Below are positions 36,189 through 44,881 of a stretch of DNA of 64,000 nucleotides, in pieces; the stretch's first letter is position 1, and each line of letters opens with the position of its first letter. Below the pieces are notes generated by a model. That model saw only the letters and a list, made by a program, of their open reading frames with translations. It searched no databases and was not told the origin of the DNA. Made by a program: the position numbers and the translations under genes. The DNA comes from Vibrio sinensis (GTDB lineage: Bacteria; Pseudomonadota; Gammaproteobacteria; Enterobacterales; Vibrionaceae). The DNA is taken from the NCBI RefSeq assembly GCF_003605645.1, contig NZ_QVMU01000016.1, positions 20,958 to 84,957 of the forward strand. The letters are read 5' to 3'.

Positions 36189-37070
36189 ATGATAAAAGTT
36201 CGTCAGGTTGAAGCATTTAAATATTTCATGATCACAGGATCAGTAACGAGTGCCGCCGAACTTCTTCACATCACTCAACCGGCCACTAGTCGACTATTAT
36301 CCGATCTTGAATATCAACTAGGCTTTAGCTTATTTAATCGTACAAAGAATAAAATGACGCCCACTCCTGAGGCTCACATTTTCTTTCGAGAAGTTCAGAA
36401 TCTATTTATTGGTTTAGATACCTTGATGAAAGTCGCTGACTCTATTTCTCGAAATAACACGGGTCGGCTAAGAATTGGTTTTTTACACGTCATGGAAGAT
36501 TTAATCACAGATGTTGTGATTGATTTCTTAGCCCAGCACCCGAATGTAAGTCTTGAATTAGAACCTGGCGGACGTGCATCCTTAGAAGAGATGGTAAAAT
36601 CCAGTAAGTTGGATATGGCGATCATTGCTGATCCTATCCTTGATGATCCCGGTCTTGAAATACAAACAATGGGTGTCCATGAAGCCAAAGTCGCCATGCA
36701 CATCAATAACCCCCTAGCGAATAGAGAAAAACTCACCGCTCAAGATCTCGCCGATGAGCGTTTTATTGTGCTGGGATTTGGTAGCCCTTTTCGACGCAAA
36801 GTTGATCTTGCCTTTGAAAGAGCGCAAGTAAAACGCAATATCGCTCTAGAAGCTCGAACACAGCGTCACCTTTACAATTTAGTAAGACAAGGGATTGGCA
36901 CCGCTATTATCGATGAGTTGGTTCACGTTGATAATGAAAATGTCGTACTTGTACCTTTTGAGCCAAAAGTTACGTGGAAGTACACCATCATTACCCTGAA
37001 AGCGAAACAAAACTCACGTCTAATTGATTCTTTTAATAGTTTGGTTTGTGAGAAATTTAACCAAGTCTAA
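36189..37070 (+). CDS. LysR-family regulator, likely of the CuyA/NhaC module
   Basis: 293 residues. N-terminal wHTH: VRQVEAFKYFMITGSVTSAAELLHITQPATSRLLSDLE (about 2-40), then a substrate-binding domain with GRLRIGFLHVMEDLI and GIGTAIIDELV. It resembles amino-acid-responsive LysR proteins such as the NocR/OccR group, but that is impressionistic. It is co-directional and directly downstream of the sulfonate-type operon, so local control is likely. ATG 36189 is preferred to an in-frame TTG at 36144. Confidence 0.85.
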   Translation: MIKVRQVEAFKYFMITGSVTSAAELLHITQPATSRLLSDLEYQLGFSLFNRTKNKMTPTPEAHIFFREVQNLFIGLDTLMKVADSISRNNTGRLRIGFLHVMEDLITDVVIDFLAQHPNVSLELEPGGRASLEEMVKSSKLDMAIIADPILDDPGLEIQTMGVHEAKVAMHINNPLANREKLTAQDLADERFIVLGFGSPFRRKVDLAFERAQVKRNIALEARTQRHLYNLVRQGIGTAIIDELVHVDNENVVLVPFEPKVTWKYTIITLKAKQNSRLIDSFNSLVCEKFNQV

Positions 37071-37111
37071 ACCAATCAGTATTTAGCAATTATTCGCTCC
37101 TCTCTATTAAC

Positions 37112-37144
37112 ATGATGGTGAAAATGGCCCACTTTCACCATCAT
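37112..37144 (+). other. Perfect 12-bp hairpin upstream of the OMP gene
   Basis: ATGATGGTGAAA (37112-37123) / TTTCACCATCAT (37133-37144), 9-base loop, no T-run in either direction. It probably ends or stabilises the LysR message. Confidence 0.6.
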
Positions 37145-37237
37145 CAACACATCCCATATTCCTTTCGTCTTAATTTTCACGATCTCTTCACGTTCTGTGC
37201 TTTATATTTTCACCGTTAACTCGCACAGGTATCAATC

Positions 37238-37873
37238 ATGAAAAAATTTGTATTCATCGCTCTTACTGCTTGTTCTTTTGCGGCTTCTGCCTCTCCATAC
37301 CTAGGTTTAGAATATGGTTTTGGTACAACCAGTCATGATGTAAAGACAGTATTCAATGATGACAACATCACTTTAGAGCCAAAACTTGAAGATGGCATTT
37401 TTGGCGGTTTCCTTGGCTACTCAGTAAATCCTTCTTGGGCCATTGAGTTGGGCTATAGCCAGTTTGAGCTTGATGCTAGTCAATCCGTTCATAAAGGCAT
37501 CGCAAATGGTTACATCAAAGAGTGGGAATGGGACTCTTCGATTCACGCGAAACAATGGTCAATCGCCCCTGTATATACGCACGCATTGAACAGCAAGTGG
37601 ACAACAAAACTAAAAGCAGGCTTAACTTATACTCAATACAAAGCTAATGCGGGTAAATATGAGGAACAAGAGCTGATCGCCAATGATGATGTCGAGACAA
37701 GCAAGACTCTTGCTCACAGCTCTCAATCAACCAATGAAGTTGGCGCTTTAGTTGCAATAGGTACTGAATACGCGATTCTTCCTCAGCTAACGCTAGGAGC
37801 AAACGTAAAATTTCAGCTAGATAGTTACGCAAACACAACCTCTTTTAATATCGGAACAACGTATTATTTTTAA
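37238..37873 (+). CDS. Small outer-membrane beta-barrel (OmpA-like/AcfA-type)
   Basis: 211 residues. Signal peptide MKKFVFIALTACSFAASA, then eight or so amphipathic strands (YLGLEYGFGTTSH, GGFLGYSVNPSWAIELGYSQFEL, WTTKLKAGLTYTQY) and the classic C-terminal aromatic TYYF that the BAM complex recognises. It is similar in plan to accessory colonisation factor AcfA and OmpW/OmpX-like barrels. It sits 80 bases before a YgiW/YdeI-type gene, possibly in one transcript. Confidence 0.75.
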   Translation: MKKFVFIALTACSFAASASPYLGLEYGFGTTSHDVKTVFNDDNITLEPKLEDGIFGGFLGYSVNPSWAIELGYSQFELDASQSVHKGIANGYIKEWEWDSSIHAKQWSIAPVYTHALNSKWTTKLKAGLTYTQYKANAGKYEEQELIANDDVETSKTLAHSSQSTNEVGALVAIGTEYAILPQLTLGANVKFQLDSYANTTSFNIGTTYYF

Positions 37874-37954
37874 AAATAACAATTATGTTCATGTTCCATT
37901 CAGGTGAAAAGCGCAAAATACACCACAGATTCAACCAACAATAAGATAAAAAAA

Positions 37955-38347
37955 ATGAATAAAAAACTATTGCTCGCTGCTATTGCTCTTACTGCTTCTA
38001 CTTCTGTTTTTGCTGAAGGTTATGCTGGTTCAAACACCGTGACTACTCCAGGTTTCTCTGGCCCTAGCCAAGGTATCTCAACAGTAAAAGAAGTCCTTGA
38101 TACTGGCGTATTCAGTGATGACCTACCGGTAACACTAACTGGCCATATCAAATCATCACTTGGTGGTGAAATGTACATGTTTACTGATAAAACTGGTGAA
38201 ATTACAGTAGAGATCGACCACGATAAATGGATGGGTCAATCAGCAACACCAGAATCAACTGTACAGCTATACGGTGAAATCGATAAAGGTATCTCTGGTA
38301 CAAAAGTCGACGTTGAAGTTCTTAAAGTTCTACCTGTTAGCAAATAA
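37955..38347 (+). CDS. YgiW/YdeI-type periplasmic OB-fold stress protein
   Basis: 130 residues from ATG 37955 with signal peptide ending STSVFA. The bacterial OB-fold (BOF) domain is shown by VTLTGHIKSSLGGEMYMFTDKTGEITVEIDHDKW and the terminal DVEVLKVLPV strand, as in E. coli YgiW/YdeI, which add tolerance to peroxide, acid or cationic peptides. A longer frame starting at 37904 lacks a ribosome site. A duplicated terminator follows. Confidence 0.85.
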   Translation: MNKKLLLAAIALTASTSVFAEGYAGSNTVTTPGFSGPSQGISTVKEVLDTGVFSDDLPVTLTGHIKSSLGGEMYMFTDKTGEITVEIDHDKWMGQSATPESTVQLYGEIDKGISGTKVDVEVLKVLPVSK

Positions 38348-38385
38348 CAAGTACAACGAACCACATCCGTTAGCCTGAAAGAAAT

Positions 38386-38416
38386 CACAAAGGGCGAGTC
38401 ATTTGACTCGCCCTTT
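38386..38416. terminator. Terminator hairpin, left copy of a 31-base repeat
   Basis: Stem ACAAAGGGCGAGTC with loop ATTT and its mirror (38387-38418). The 31 bases 38386-38416 are identical to 44116-44146. It lies between converging genes and can terminate both. Confidence 0.9.
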
Positions 38417-38448
38417 GTATTTCTATATTTACCCAGAATAGTCACTGA

Positions 38449-39642
38449 TCAAACTTGATGTAACGTTAAGTCACTTTGTTTAGTCTTAAATAACCACATT
38501 GCGTAACAGAGAATAAAGAGATAACAACCAATCGGAATCAAAAATGAATTGTTTAGCCCAACAGAGCTCGAAAGCGAAGTCTGCAATAATGGGATTGTCG
38601 CGCCTCCAAGGCCTGCCATAACAAGAAAACCAGAGGCTTTTTCCGTATATGAGTCGAGATCACGCACTGCCAATGAGAAAATAACCGGATACATAATCGA
38701 ATTAAGTAAGCCTACAGAAACTAATAAATAAGCGGCGCTTCTACTAGGAAATAGCAACACTACACTCACAATTGAAATAGCTGCAATGCTGTTAAACACT
38801 AATACATATCGAGAATTGATTCTACTAAAGATAATGCTACCAAGCAGACGACCTAGCATGGCACCACCCCAGTAGAACGTCACCATTTTTGCAGCAGACG
38901 CAGGGGTAAAGTCAGCATAAGTATTAAGATAACTCACCAATAAGCTGCCAATGCTTGTCTCAACGCCGGTATAACAAAACAAGGCAATGATACCGAACAC
39001 CAAATGTTTATGTGCAAATAACCCACGTTTATCCGTAATATCATCTTTAGCATACTTAACAGATGGCTCACTAATTTTCACCACATAAATAGACAATGCT
39101 AACAACGCAATCGCTGCAGATACACAAACATAGAGTAATACATCCACATTCTCATATTCAGAAAATAAAAGATGGGCAGCCATATAGGGAGCTACTGTTG
39201 TTCCCAAAGAATTGACCGTCGATGCAAATGTCAATCGCTGCGGTGCCGTTGAGGCATCACCCAGAGAAACAATATATGGATTAGCTATAACTTGAAGCAT
39301 AGCGACACCGCATGCAATAACAAAAATAGCGAGCAGCAACCATATAAACATTTGCACCATGAATGCAAATGCAGCAAACATCGATCCAAATGAAATCAGA
39401 CTCAAACTGATAATTAGGGCTGTTCGATATCCAAAACTCTTGATTAAAGTCACCGTTGGTAAGCAAACTAATAAAGGGCTGGTATAAAAAACGGATTGAA
39501 TCCACATTGACTGAGTAATCGATAAATCGAACGTAACTTGTGCGTAGGGAACGAGAATACTGTTAATTGAAGTCAAGAAGCCCCAAGTAAAAAATGCGCA
39601 GCACAGTAATGTAAGGGCAACAATTGTTTTGTGTTTCGTCAA
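38449..39642 (-). CDS. FucP/GluP-like MFS sugar transporter
   Basis: 397 residues, about 12 helices. FFTWGFLTSINSILVPY (helix 1) and QVIANPYIVSLG (about 130) are FucP-family features. Proteins of this group take up fucose, glucose or galactose with H+. The start is probably TTG at 39642: CGAGG lies six bases before it, while the GTG at 39669 further upstream lacks a ribosome site and falls inside a hairpin. Last gene of the alpha-galactoside operon. Confidence 0.75.
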   Translation of the reverse strand: MTKHKTIVALTLLCCAFFTWGFLTSINSILVPYAQVTFDLSITQSMWIQSVFYTSPLLVCLPTVTLIKSFGYRTALIISLSLISFGSMFAAFAFMVQMFIWLLLAIFVIACGVAMLQVIANPYIVSLGDASTAPQRLTFASTVNSLGTTVAPYMAAHLLFSEYENVDVLLYVCVSAAIALLALSIYVVKISEPSVKYAKDDITDKRGLFAHKHLVFGIIALFCYTGVETSIGSLLVSYLNTYADFTPASAAKMVTFYWGGAMLGRLLGSIIFSRINSRYVLVFNSIAAISIVSVVLLFPSRSAAYLLVSVGLLNSIMYPVIFSLAVRDLDSYTEKASGFLVMAGLGGATIPLLQTSLSSSVGLNNSFLIPIGCYLFILCYAMWLFKTKQSDLTLHQV

Positions 39643-39659
39643 AATAACCTCGATACAAA

Positions 39660-39684
39660 AATGCCCCACCGAAGCAGGGCAAAA
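39660..39684 (-). other. Attenuator-like hairpin between melB and the FucP-like gene
   Basis: TGCCC / GGGGCA stem with a 9-base loop, followed on the minus strand by ATTTTT. It overlaps the upstream GTG of the next frame and may partly terminate transcription between the two transporters. Confidence 0.6.
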
Positions 39685-39698
39685 ATAGAAGAAACAGA

Positions 39699-41066
39699 TT
39701 AAGCGTATTTAGTGTGCAACTCTACTTGGATATCATCCAGTTGCTGACCATTTAATGTGTACCATTTCTTATAAATCAGGTATGCAACTAAACATAAAAC
39801 CGTCGGTGCAATATAGATAAATTGAAGGCCACTGATCGTTTCAGCAGATTGTACTTGGTTAGGTACGTAGCCAATGACTGTGAGAGCGATACCCACTAAA
39901 AAGCCCACTAATGCTCCCGAACATTTACTAACCAATGTATTCATTGAGTAAAGAATACTCTCTGAACGCATGCCTAATTTTGTATCTCCATAGTCAACCG
40001 AATCTGCAACCATAACCAATATTAACAGCCAGTAAATTGCATTTGATAAACCATTGAATATACCTGCAAGACCAATCATTGCCGTTGAACCCTGAGCGTA
40101 ATTTGCGGTGATAAATAAAATTCCTGCTGAAATTACTGGAGCAATTAATGCACCTTTAAATAAATTTTCACGTCCCAAGTTATCAATAAGCGGCTTAAAA
40201 AAAACCAATGAAAGTACACCGAAGATGCCACCCCACATCATGGAAATTGAGAATAATGTTTCATCTCCAAGGACATATTTAAAAAAGTATAAGTTCAATC
40301 CATTCACAAAATTCATTGCTATGTTGTAACAAAGGCCAATAGCAATAAGCATCAAAAATTGATCATTTTTCAAAATAAGGTCTTTAGCTGACTTTAAGCT
40401 AAATACACTCGCGGTGTTCGCTTTTTCTTCAACTTTTTGCTCGGTCCAAGTACAGGCAACAATCGCACTGAGTATGGCCAATACTGCAGCTACTACGCCA
40501 AACATCATATACCCAGTACCTTGGTCGCCAGCTCCAAGAAAATGAATAGCGTAAACACCAATACCCCCTACGATATAACTTGCAGCTGTAGCAAATAAAC
40601 GCGGGTAAGGCATTAAGCCCTCGCGTTCTTTTTTATCCAGTGTAATTGTAGGAACTAGAGACCAAAATGGAGCGTCAAGAAGCGTATACGTCATACCCCA
40701 TGCAACGTAAGTCACTGCAATAAATATGAGCTGAGTATTACCCTCAAGTAGATGCGCGGAGAAAAGAGCCACAATACAAATAGCATTGAGAATATTACCC
40801 ACTAAAATCCATGGCTTATATTTACCCCAACGACTATTAGTTCGAGCCACTATATAACCCAAAATAGGATCATTAATCGTATCCCAAATACGCGCGATCA
40901 AGAATACTGAGCCAATAAAAACGGGGGATACCCCTACAACGTCCGTATAGTAAATCATCAGGAAAATATTGATCATGTTGAGGCCCCAGTCTTTTCCGAA
41001 GCCTCCAAAACCAAAACTGAGTTTCGTTTTCATGCTCACTTTTTGATTGCTTGTAGTCGTACTCAT
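39699..41066 (-). CDS. melB: Melibiose-type glycoside:cation symporter, GPH family
   Basis: 455 residues with about 12 helices. Similarity to E. coli MelB is strong in visible segments: LIARIWDTINDPILGYIV (Na+ and sugar-site Asps), SRWGKYKPWILVG, WGMTYTLLDAPFWSLVPTI and MVADSVDYGDTKLG. It imports alpha-galactosides such as melibiose with Na+, H+ or Li+. ATG 41066 follows AAGGTG; a GTG three codons before is inside that site. It is 22 bases after the alpha-galactosidase gene. Confidence 0.9.
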   Translation of the reverse strand: MSTTTSNQKVSMKTKLSFGFGGFGKDWGLNMINIFLMIYYTDVVGVSPVFIGSVFLIARIWDTINDPILGYIVARTNSRWGKYKPWILVGNILNAICIVALFSAHLLEGNTQLIFIAVTYVAWGMTYTLLDAPFWSLVPTITLDKKEREGLMPYPRLFATAASYIVGGIGVYAIHFLGAGDQGTGYMMFGVVAAVLAILSAIVACTWTEQKVEEKANTASVFSLKSAKDLILKNDQFLMLIAIGLCYNIAMNFVNGLNLYFFKYVLGDETLFSISMMWGGIFGVLSLVFFKPLIDNLGRENLFKGALIAPVISAGILFITANYAQGSTAMIGLAGIFNGLSNAIYWLLILVMVADSVDYGDTKLGMRSESILYSMNTLVSKCSGALVGFLVGIALTVIGYVPNQVQSAETISGLQFIYIAPTVLCLVAYLIYKKWYTLNGQQLDDIQVELHTKYA

Positions 41067-41088
41067 TTGTTTCACCTTCTTATTATTA

Positions 41089-42900
41089 TTAGTTTCGAAC
41101 TAACACGAGATAACCTGACTTAGGCACCGCGAGTTCATTTAAACCAGAAAGGGAAAATTCTTCGATTGAGCTCACCCTATTTCCAAGGCAGTCATACGTG
41201 ACAATATTCACCGTTAATGGCATCTGTGTTTTTACAACAAAAGAATCCAGCAAAGCCCCGTTCACTAACGTTGTCTTCGCTTCATTTCCAGTAAATATTG
41301 GGCATACCATTGAGGCATGAACAGTGATTAACTTATGACTATCAAGTTCTGCCTCAACGATTGGATACTGCATCTCTGGATAACAGCTGTTCAGCTTACC
41401 CTTGAGCAAAATATCTTTATGCTGACTCCAAAAACTCAACCAATGACGCGTCATTATTAGATGTGCTTCAGGAAGTGTTTTTAAATTTGGCGAGATTTGT
41501 GGCACAGAAAACAAAGTATTGATGAATTGCAAACTTGCACTTTCGAGCGAGTCAGACTCAGACCAGATAAACATATCTGAGTGGACAGCAGTGCCTCCAG
41601 AAAGCAATCGTAGGTCAATGATTCCGGCACGATTAGTAATAGAATCATGTGGGCAATCATGCACTCGGAACATATTGCCGTATTTGCGGATCATCGAACC
41701 GATATAGCGCTGGCGGAACTCTATGAGAATATCAGGATTCATTTGAGTCAAATGATGACGAACATCCAGCATTAACCTATCCATTGCATCAGGCAACGAT
41801 TCGGTATCACGTGCCGGATCAGGAACAAGAGCCGCACCCGTTGCGTAGTTCATATCAAACTCGTCGATAAAATCGAGCTTTAGACCATCAAGGCCATAAT
41901 CACGAACCACTCTGATATAGGTTTCCAACAAAAACTGACGAACTTGGGGGTAACGGACATCTAATGTCCCTGCTTGCCATTGTTCGCTATAACACAGTAG
42001 GTATTGACTAAACTCTTCCCAGTTTTTGCTGCCTTTACCAACAAAAGGAACCGACAACCACAACATATATTTCATGCCCATCTCTTGGACGCGTTTAACG
42101 TGGCTTTTCATATCCGGAAAACGATTCGCTGAGACTTGCCAATCTCCACAGAACATATAGCCACGATTGTTATCATCCGTCTGCCAACCGTCATCAAGAA
42201 TGATGGTTTTACAACCTACTTGAGCAGCAATTTGACATTGTTCCTCAATTTCTTGTTGCTCTAAATTCTGATGGAATGAATACCACGTCGAGTATACGGG
42301 TTCAAAAGCAGCCGCTGGCACTGGCATAATATTTCCACCAATGACTTCTTCATGCCATTGAGTGATACCAGAAACCGCCTCATGGTATCCCGATTGGGAA
42401 AGGTCTAAACGTAACGTCGCTCTGTATTCCGTCATTTTTGCTGTTGGAGCAGTAAACAGATGCAAAATAATACGAGCCGCTGTTTCTTCTTCATAAGCAC
42501 CAGCATGAACAACAACGATATTTTTTACATCAGAGAACGCAAAGGCAATTCGATTTTCACCATTTAAATTGTAGAAACACCCCACCGGTGAGGCATGCGT
42601 AATGTGGCTGGTAAAAGGAGACCACAATTCCGGTACCCCTTTATTACGAATATTCTTTGGATGCCCGTGCATTGTAGATGTCCAAAGAGAATGAATATCA
42701 TCCATCGGGCAAGAGACATCCAATGTCACTTTAGGAAAGTCGATCGGTTCTTCAGACTTAAGCATTAAATCTAAAAAAACCACATCACCCTCTTCACGGC
42801 AAACTAAATCACTCGTAATGGATTCAGAAGCATCGTAAGTATCCAGGAATACTTTAAAGTTCTTGGTCAATAAATGGTGCTGCATAGTAATTTTTCTCAT
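41089..42900 (-). CDS. Alpha-galactosidase, GH36 family
   Basis: 603 residues without a signal peptide, so cytoplasmic. GH36/GH27 clan signs are KTIILDDGWQTDD (about 231-243), the nucleophile Asp343 in LDGLKLDFIDEFD, and the acid/base Asp region FRVHDCPHDS (about 415-425). DPARDTESLPDAMDRLML matches bacterial GH36 shorter forms. It splits galactose from melibiose, raffinose or stachyose taken up by MelB. Galactose would then pass to GalM/GalK. The first ATG 42900 and an ATG five codons later both have weak ribosome sites. Confidence 0.85.
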   Translation of the reverse strand: MRKITMQHHLLTKNFKVFLDTYDASESITSDLVCREEGDVVFLDLMLKSEEPIDFPKVTLDVSCPMDDIHSLWTSTMHGHPKNIRNKGVPELWSPFTSHITHASPVGCFYNLNGENRIAFAFSDVKNIVVVHAGAYEEETAARIILHLFTAPTAKMTEYRATLRLDLSQSGYHEAVSGITQWHEEVIGGNIMPVPAAAFEPVYSTWYSFHQNLEQQEIEEQCQIAAQVGCKTIILDDGWQTDDNNRGYMFCGDWQVSANRFPDMKSHVKRVQEMGMKYMLWLSVPFVGKGSKNWEEFSQYLLCYSEQWQAGTLDVRYPQVRQFLLETYIRVVRDYGLDGLKLDFIDEFDMNYATGAALVPDPARDTESLPDAMDRLMLDVRHHLTQMNPDILIEFRQRYIGSMIRKYGNMFRVHDCPHDSITNRAGIIDLRLLSGGTAVHSDMFIWSESDSLESASLQFINTLFSVPQISPNLKTLPEAHLIMTRHWLSFWSQHKDILLKGKLNSCYPEMQYPIVEAELDSHKLITVHASMVCPIFTGNEAKTTLVNGALLDSFVVKTQMPLTVNIVTYDCLGNRVSSIEEFSLSGLNELAVPKSGYLVLVRN

Positions 42901-42915
42901 TTTAAAGTTTCAACC

Positions 42916-42935
42916 CAACGAACAGCTGTTCGTTG
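42916..42935. promoter_or_regulatory. LacI-type operator 1 of the alpha-galactoside operon
   Basis: Perfect 20-base palindrome CAACGAACAGCTGTTCGTTG lying 15 bases upstream of the alpha-galactosidase start, in the divergent gap with the LacI gene at 43044. Central CpG-free form with AACAGCTGTT core shared with operator 2. Confidence 0.85.
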
Positions 42936-42952
42936 ATTAAAATACTAACACT

Positions 42953-42962
42953 AACAGCTGTT
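42953..42962. promoter_or_regulatory. LacI-type operator 2, shared AACAGCTGTT core
   Basis: AACAGCTGTT with TCG on the right flank repeats operator 1. Centre-to-centre distance is 32 bases, three helical turns, allowing cooperative repression of the divergent promoters. Confidence 0.75.
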
Positions 42963-43043
42963 CGCAAATTGTGATAAGTGTTGACTTTTTCATAAATTGT
43001 AGAAAAATTGTCGCTAATTTGATTACGTATTAAAAAGGTCGCA

Positions 43044-44057
43044 ATGACACATAATAAGAAACTCACCAGCACGCAAATTGCTAAGTTAGCTGGTGTAGCA
43101 AGAAGCACCGTTTCTAAGGTAATCAACAATTACCCTGATATCCCAGAAGCTACGAAACAAAAAGTCATGGCGGTGATCGAACAACACAACTACAAGCCAA
43201 ATGTATTCTCTAGTGCCTTGAAAGGTATCCCTCAGAAAATCATAACTCTATATCTTCATACTACGGCGAATGACTCACTAACCAGCTCTATGGGAAACTT
43301 AGATTCTTCTTACGTGATGAGTGTCATGACCAATTTCATCTACTGCGCAAGTCAGCAGGGATACTTACTTCAGGTTGAAGTGATTAACGAGAGTGATTGT
43401 CAAGAAAGCGTATTAAAGAGAATAAAAGCAACGTTCAATGAGCGTCTTATCTGTGCAGCTGTCTTTTTAGGACTCACTGACAATGCAACATTTATCGACC
43501 GTTTAGCGGAGCAAGGCTACAAAGTTTTTTCCATCGATAGAATTATCGATGATAGTTTAGATGGTTTTAATGTCACCACCGATGATTTCAACGGTTCTTA
43601 TGAAGCAACCCGTTTATTTTTAGATAGGGGATTGACGGAGATTTCATTTATCGGAGGTGATTTCACTAAACTCTCAGCCAGACAACGTGAAGCGGGCTAT
43701 CGAGCGGCACTGAAAGAAGCAAATATCACTCCTGATGTGATTCCTTGTGGTTATTCAGAATTACTGGCTCGCTCGATCGCAGAAGATCTTCTCAAGAGAG
43801 GAGCGAAGCCTGAAGCTATAGTCTGTGCCTCTGATATTATTGCCTACGGAATAATAAAAGTATGTGGCCGAGAATTTCTAGAAAACGTTAAACTTATTGG
43901 TTTCGATGATCTACCGTTTAATGAATACCAACAGCCTCCACTTTCTTCTGTTGCCGTCGATTTTCATCAAATGGCTGAAGATACGATTAAAGCCATCATT
44001 GATGGATGTGAAAGTAAAAGAATAATAGCAAAAACTCAGCTTCGTAATCGTTTGTAA
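43044..44057 (+). CDS. LacI-family repressor of the alpha-galactoside operon
   Basis: 337 residues. N-terminal LacI HTH: STQIAKLAGVARSTVSKVINNYPDIP, then the hinge KPNVFSSALKG, then a periplasmic-binding-like sugar domain (about 60-325) with CASDIIAYGIIKVC and LIGFDDLPFNEYQQPPLSSV. It diverges from the alpha-galactosidase-melB-MFS operon across two palindromic operators. A terminator with the same sequence as the one at 38386 follows. Confidence 0.9.
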   Translation: MTHNKKLTSTQIAKLAGVARSTVSKVINNYPDIPEATKQKVMAVIEQHNYKPNVFSSALKGIPQKIITLYLHTTANDSLTSSMGNLDSSYVMSVMTNFIYCASQQGYLLQVEVINESDCQESVLKRIKATFNERLICAAVFLGLTDNATFIDRLAEQGYKVFSIDRIIDDSLDGFNVTTDDFNGSYEATRLFLDRGLTEISFIGGDFTKLSARQREAGYRAALKEANITPDVIPCGYSELLARSIAEDLLKRGAKPEAIVCASDIIAYGIIKVCGREFLENVKLIGFDDLPFNEYQQPPLSSVAVDFHQMAEDTIKAIIDGCESKRIIAKTQLRNRL

Positions 44058-44115
44058 CTATAGTAAACAAAGCTTCAACCCCCATTACCAATTTAAGTAT
44101 TCACCACCTATTTCA

Positions 44116-44146
44116 CACAAAGGGCGAGTCATTTGACTCGCCCTTT
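44116..44146. terminator. Terminator hairpin, right copy of the 31-base repeat
   Basis: Same 31 bases as 38386-38416, here followed by TTCG. It ends the LacI gene and also the DHAP-shunt operon that converges on it. Confidence 0.9.
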
Positions 44147-44190
44147 TCGTTGTATTCCATTCCCTATCGCGATTTTTGTTACATCAGCAA

Positions 44191-44835
44191 CTATTCGGTC
44201 TTCAGGCCATAGGTTTTAAACTTATTAATCACTATGCGCATTTCATCGGCAGAAAGAACGGGGATTTCACTTTGAACAGAGGCAAGTTTCAAATAGAGGT
44301 TGGCTAACACTTCCACTTCATTCGCGAGCCACAGTGCTTTTTCTAAATTCACCTCCATCGCTATCATGCCGTGATGCTGCATAAGAAGTGCCTTACTCTC
44401 TTTGATGCCATTGACCACGCTATCCGCCAATGCTTGCGAACCAAACGTAGAATATGGGATACACGGTACGTGGTCGATGCCTGTCACTGCCACCATATAG
44501 TGAATAGCCGGAATAGCGCGGTTTAAAATTGAAACCGCCGTCGAATGAACGGCATGATTATGCACCACTGCATTTAATTCTGGTCTTGCAGCCAAGCACG
44601 CTAAATGAAAATGCCATTCACTCGATGGCACCTTACCCGCTTCAAAACTGCCATCATTATCAACATACACAATCATTTCAGGCGTCAGTTTTTCATAAGG
44701 GATACCACTTGGCGTAATCAACATGCCTTGCTTGTATCTTGCACTGACATTTCCCGATGTACCTTGGTTAAGGCCCAGCGCATTCATTTCTAAACAGGTA
44801 TCGATAATCTCTTGAGCCAGTTTTTCACGATTCAT
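44191..44835 (-). CDS. Class II (FucA-type) aldolase of the DHAP shunt
   Basis: 214 residues, zinc aldolase of the fuculose-1-phosphate aldolase/adducin family. Zn and catalytic residues are visible: SSEWHFHLACL (Glu and Hx region near 73) and VVHNHAVHST (about 92-101), QHHGMIAM near 155. In the DHAP shunt the partner aldolase splits 5-methylthioribulose-1-P or 5-deoxyribulose-1-P into DHAP and methylthioacetaldehyde or acetaldehyde. It is the last gene after mtnK and mtnA. ATG 44835 follows AAGGAC; a 12-codon longer frame includes a hairpin. Confidence 0.85.
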   Translation of the reverse strand: MNREKLAQEIIDTCLEMNALGLNQGTSGNVSARYKQGMLITPSGIPYEKLTPEMIVYVDNDGSFEAGKVPSSEWHFHLACLAARPELNAVVHNHAVHSTAVSILNRAIPAIHYMVAVTGIDHVPCIPYSTFGSQALADSVVNGIKESKALLMQHHGMIAMEVNLEKALWLANEVEVLANLYLKLASVQSEIPVLSADEMRIVINKFKTYGLKTE

Positions 44836-44850
44836 TATTTTGTCCTTAAC

Positions 44851-44871
44851 GTGGAGCCGCCAAGGCTCCAC
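44851..44871 (-). other. Intercistronic hairpin between mtnA and the aldolase gene
   Basis: GTGGAGCC / GGCTCCAC, perfect 8 bp with a 5-base loop, ending shortly before the aldolase ribosome site. No T-run. Confidence 0.6.
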
Positions 44872-44881
44872 ATAAGTGTCA

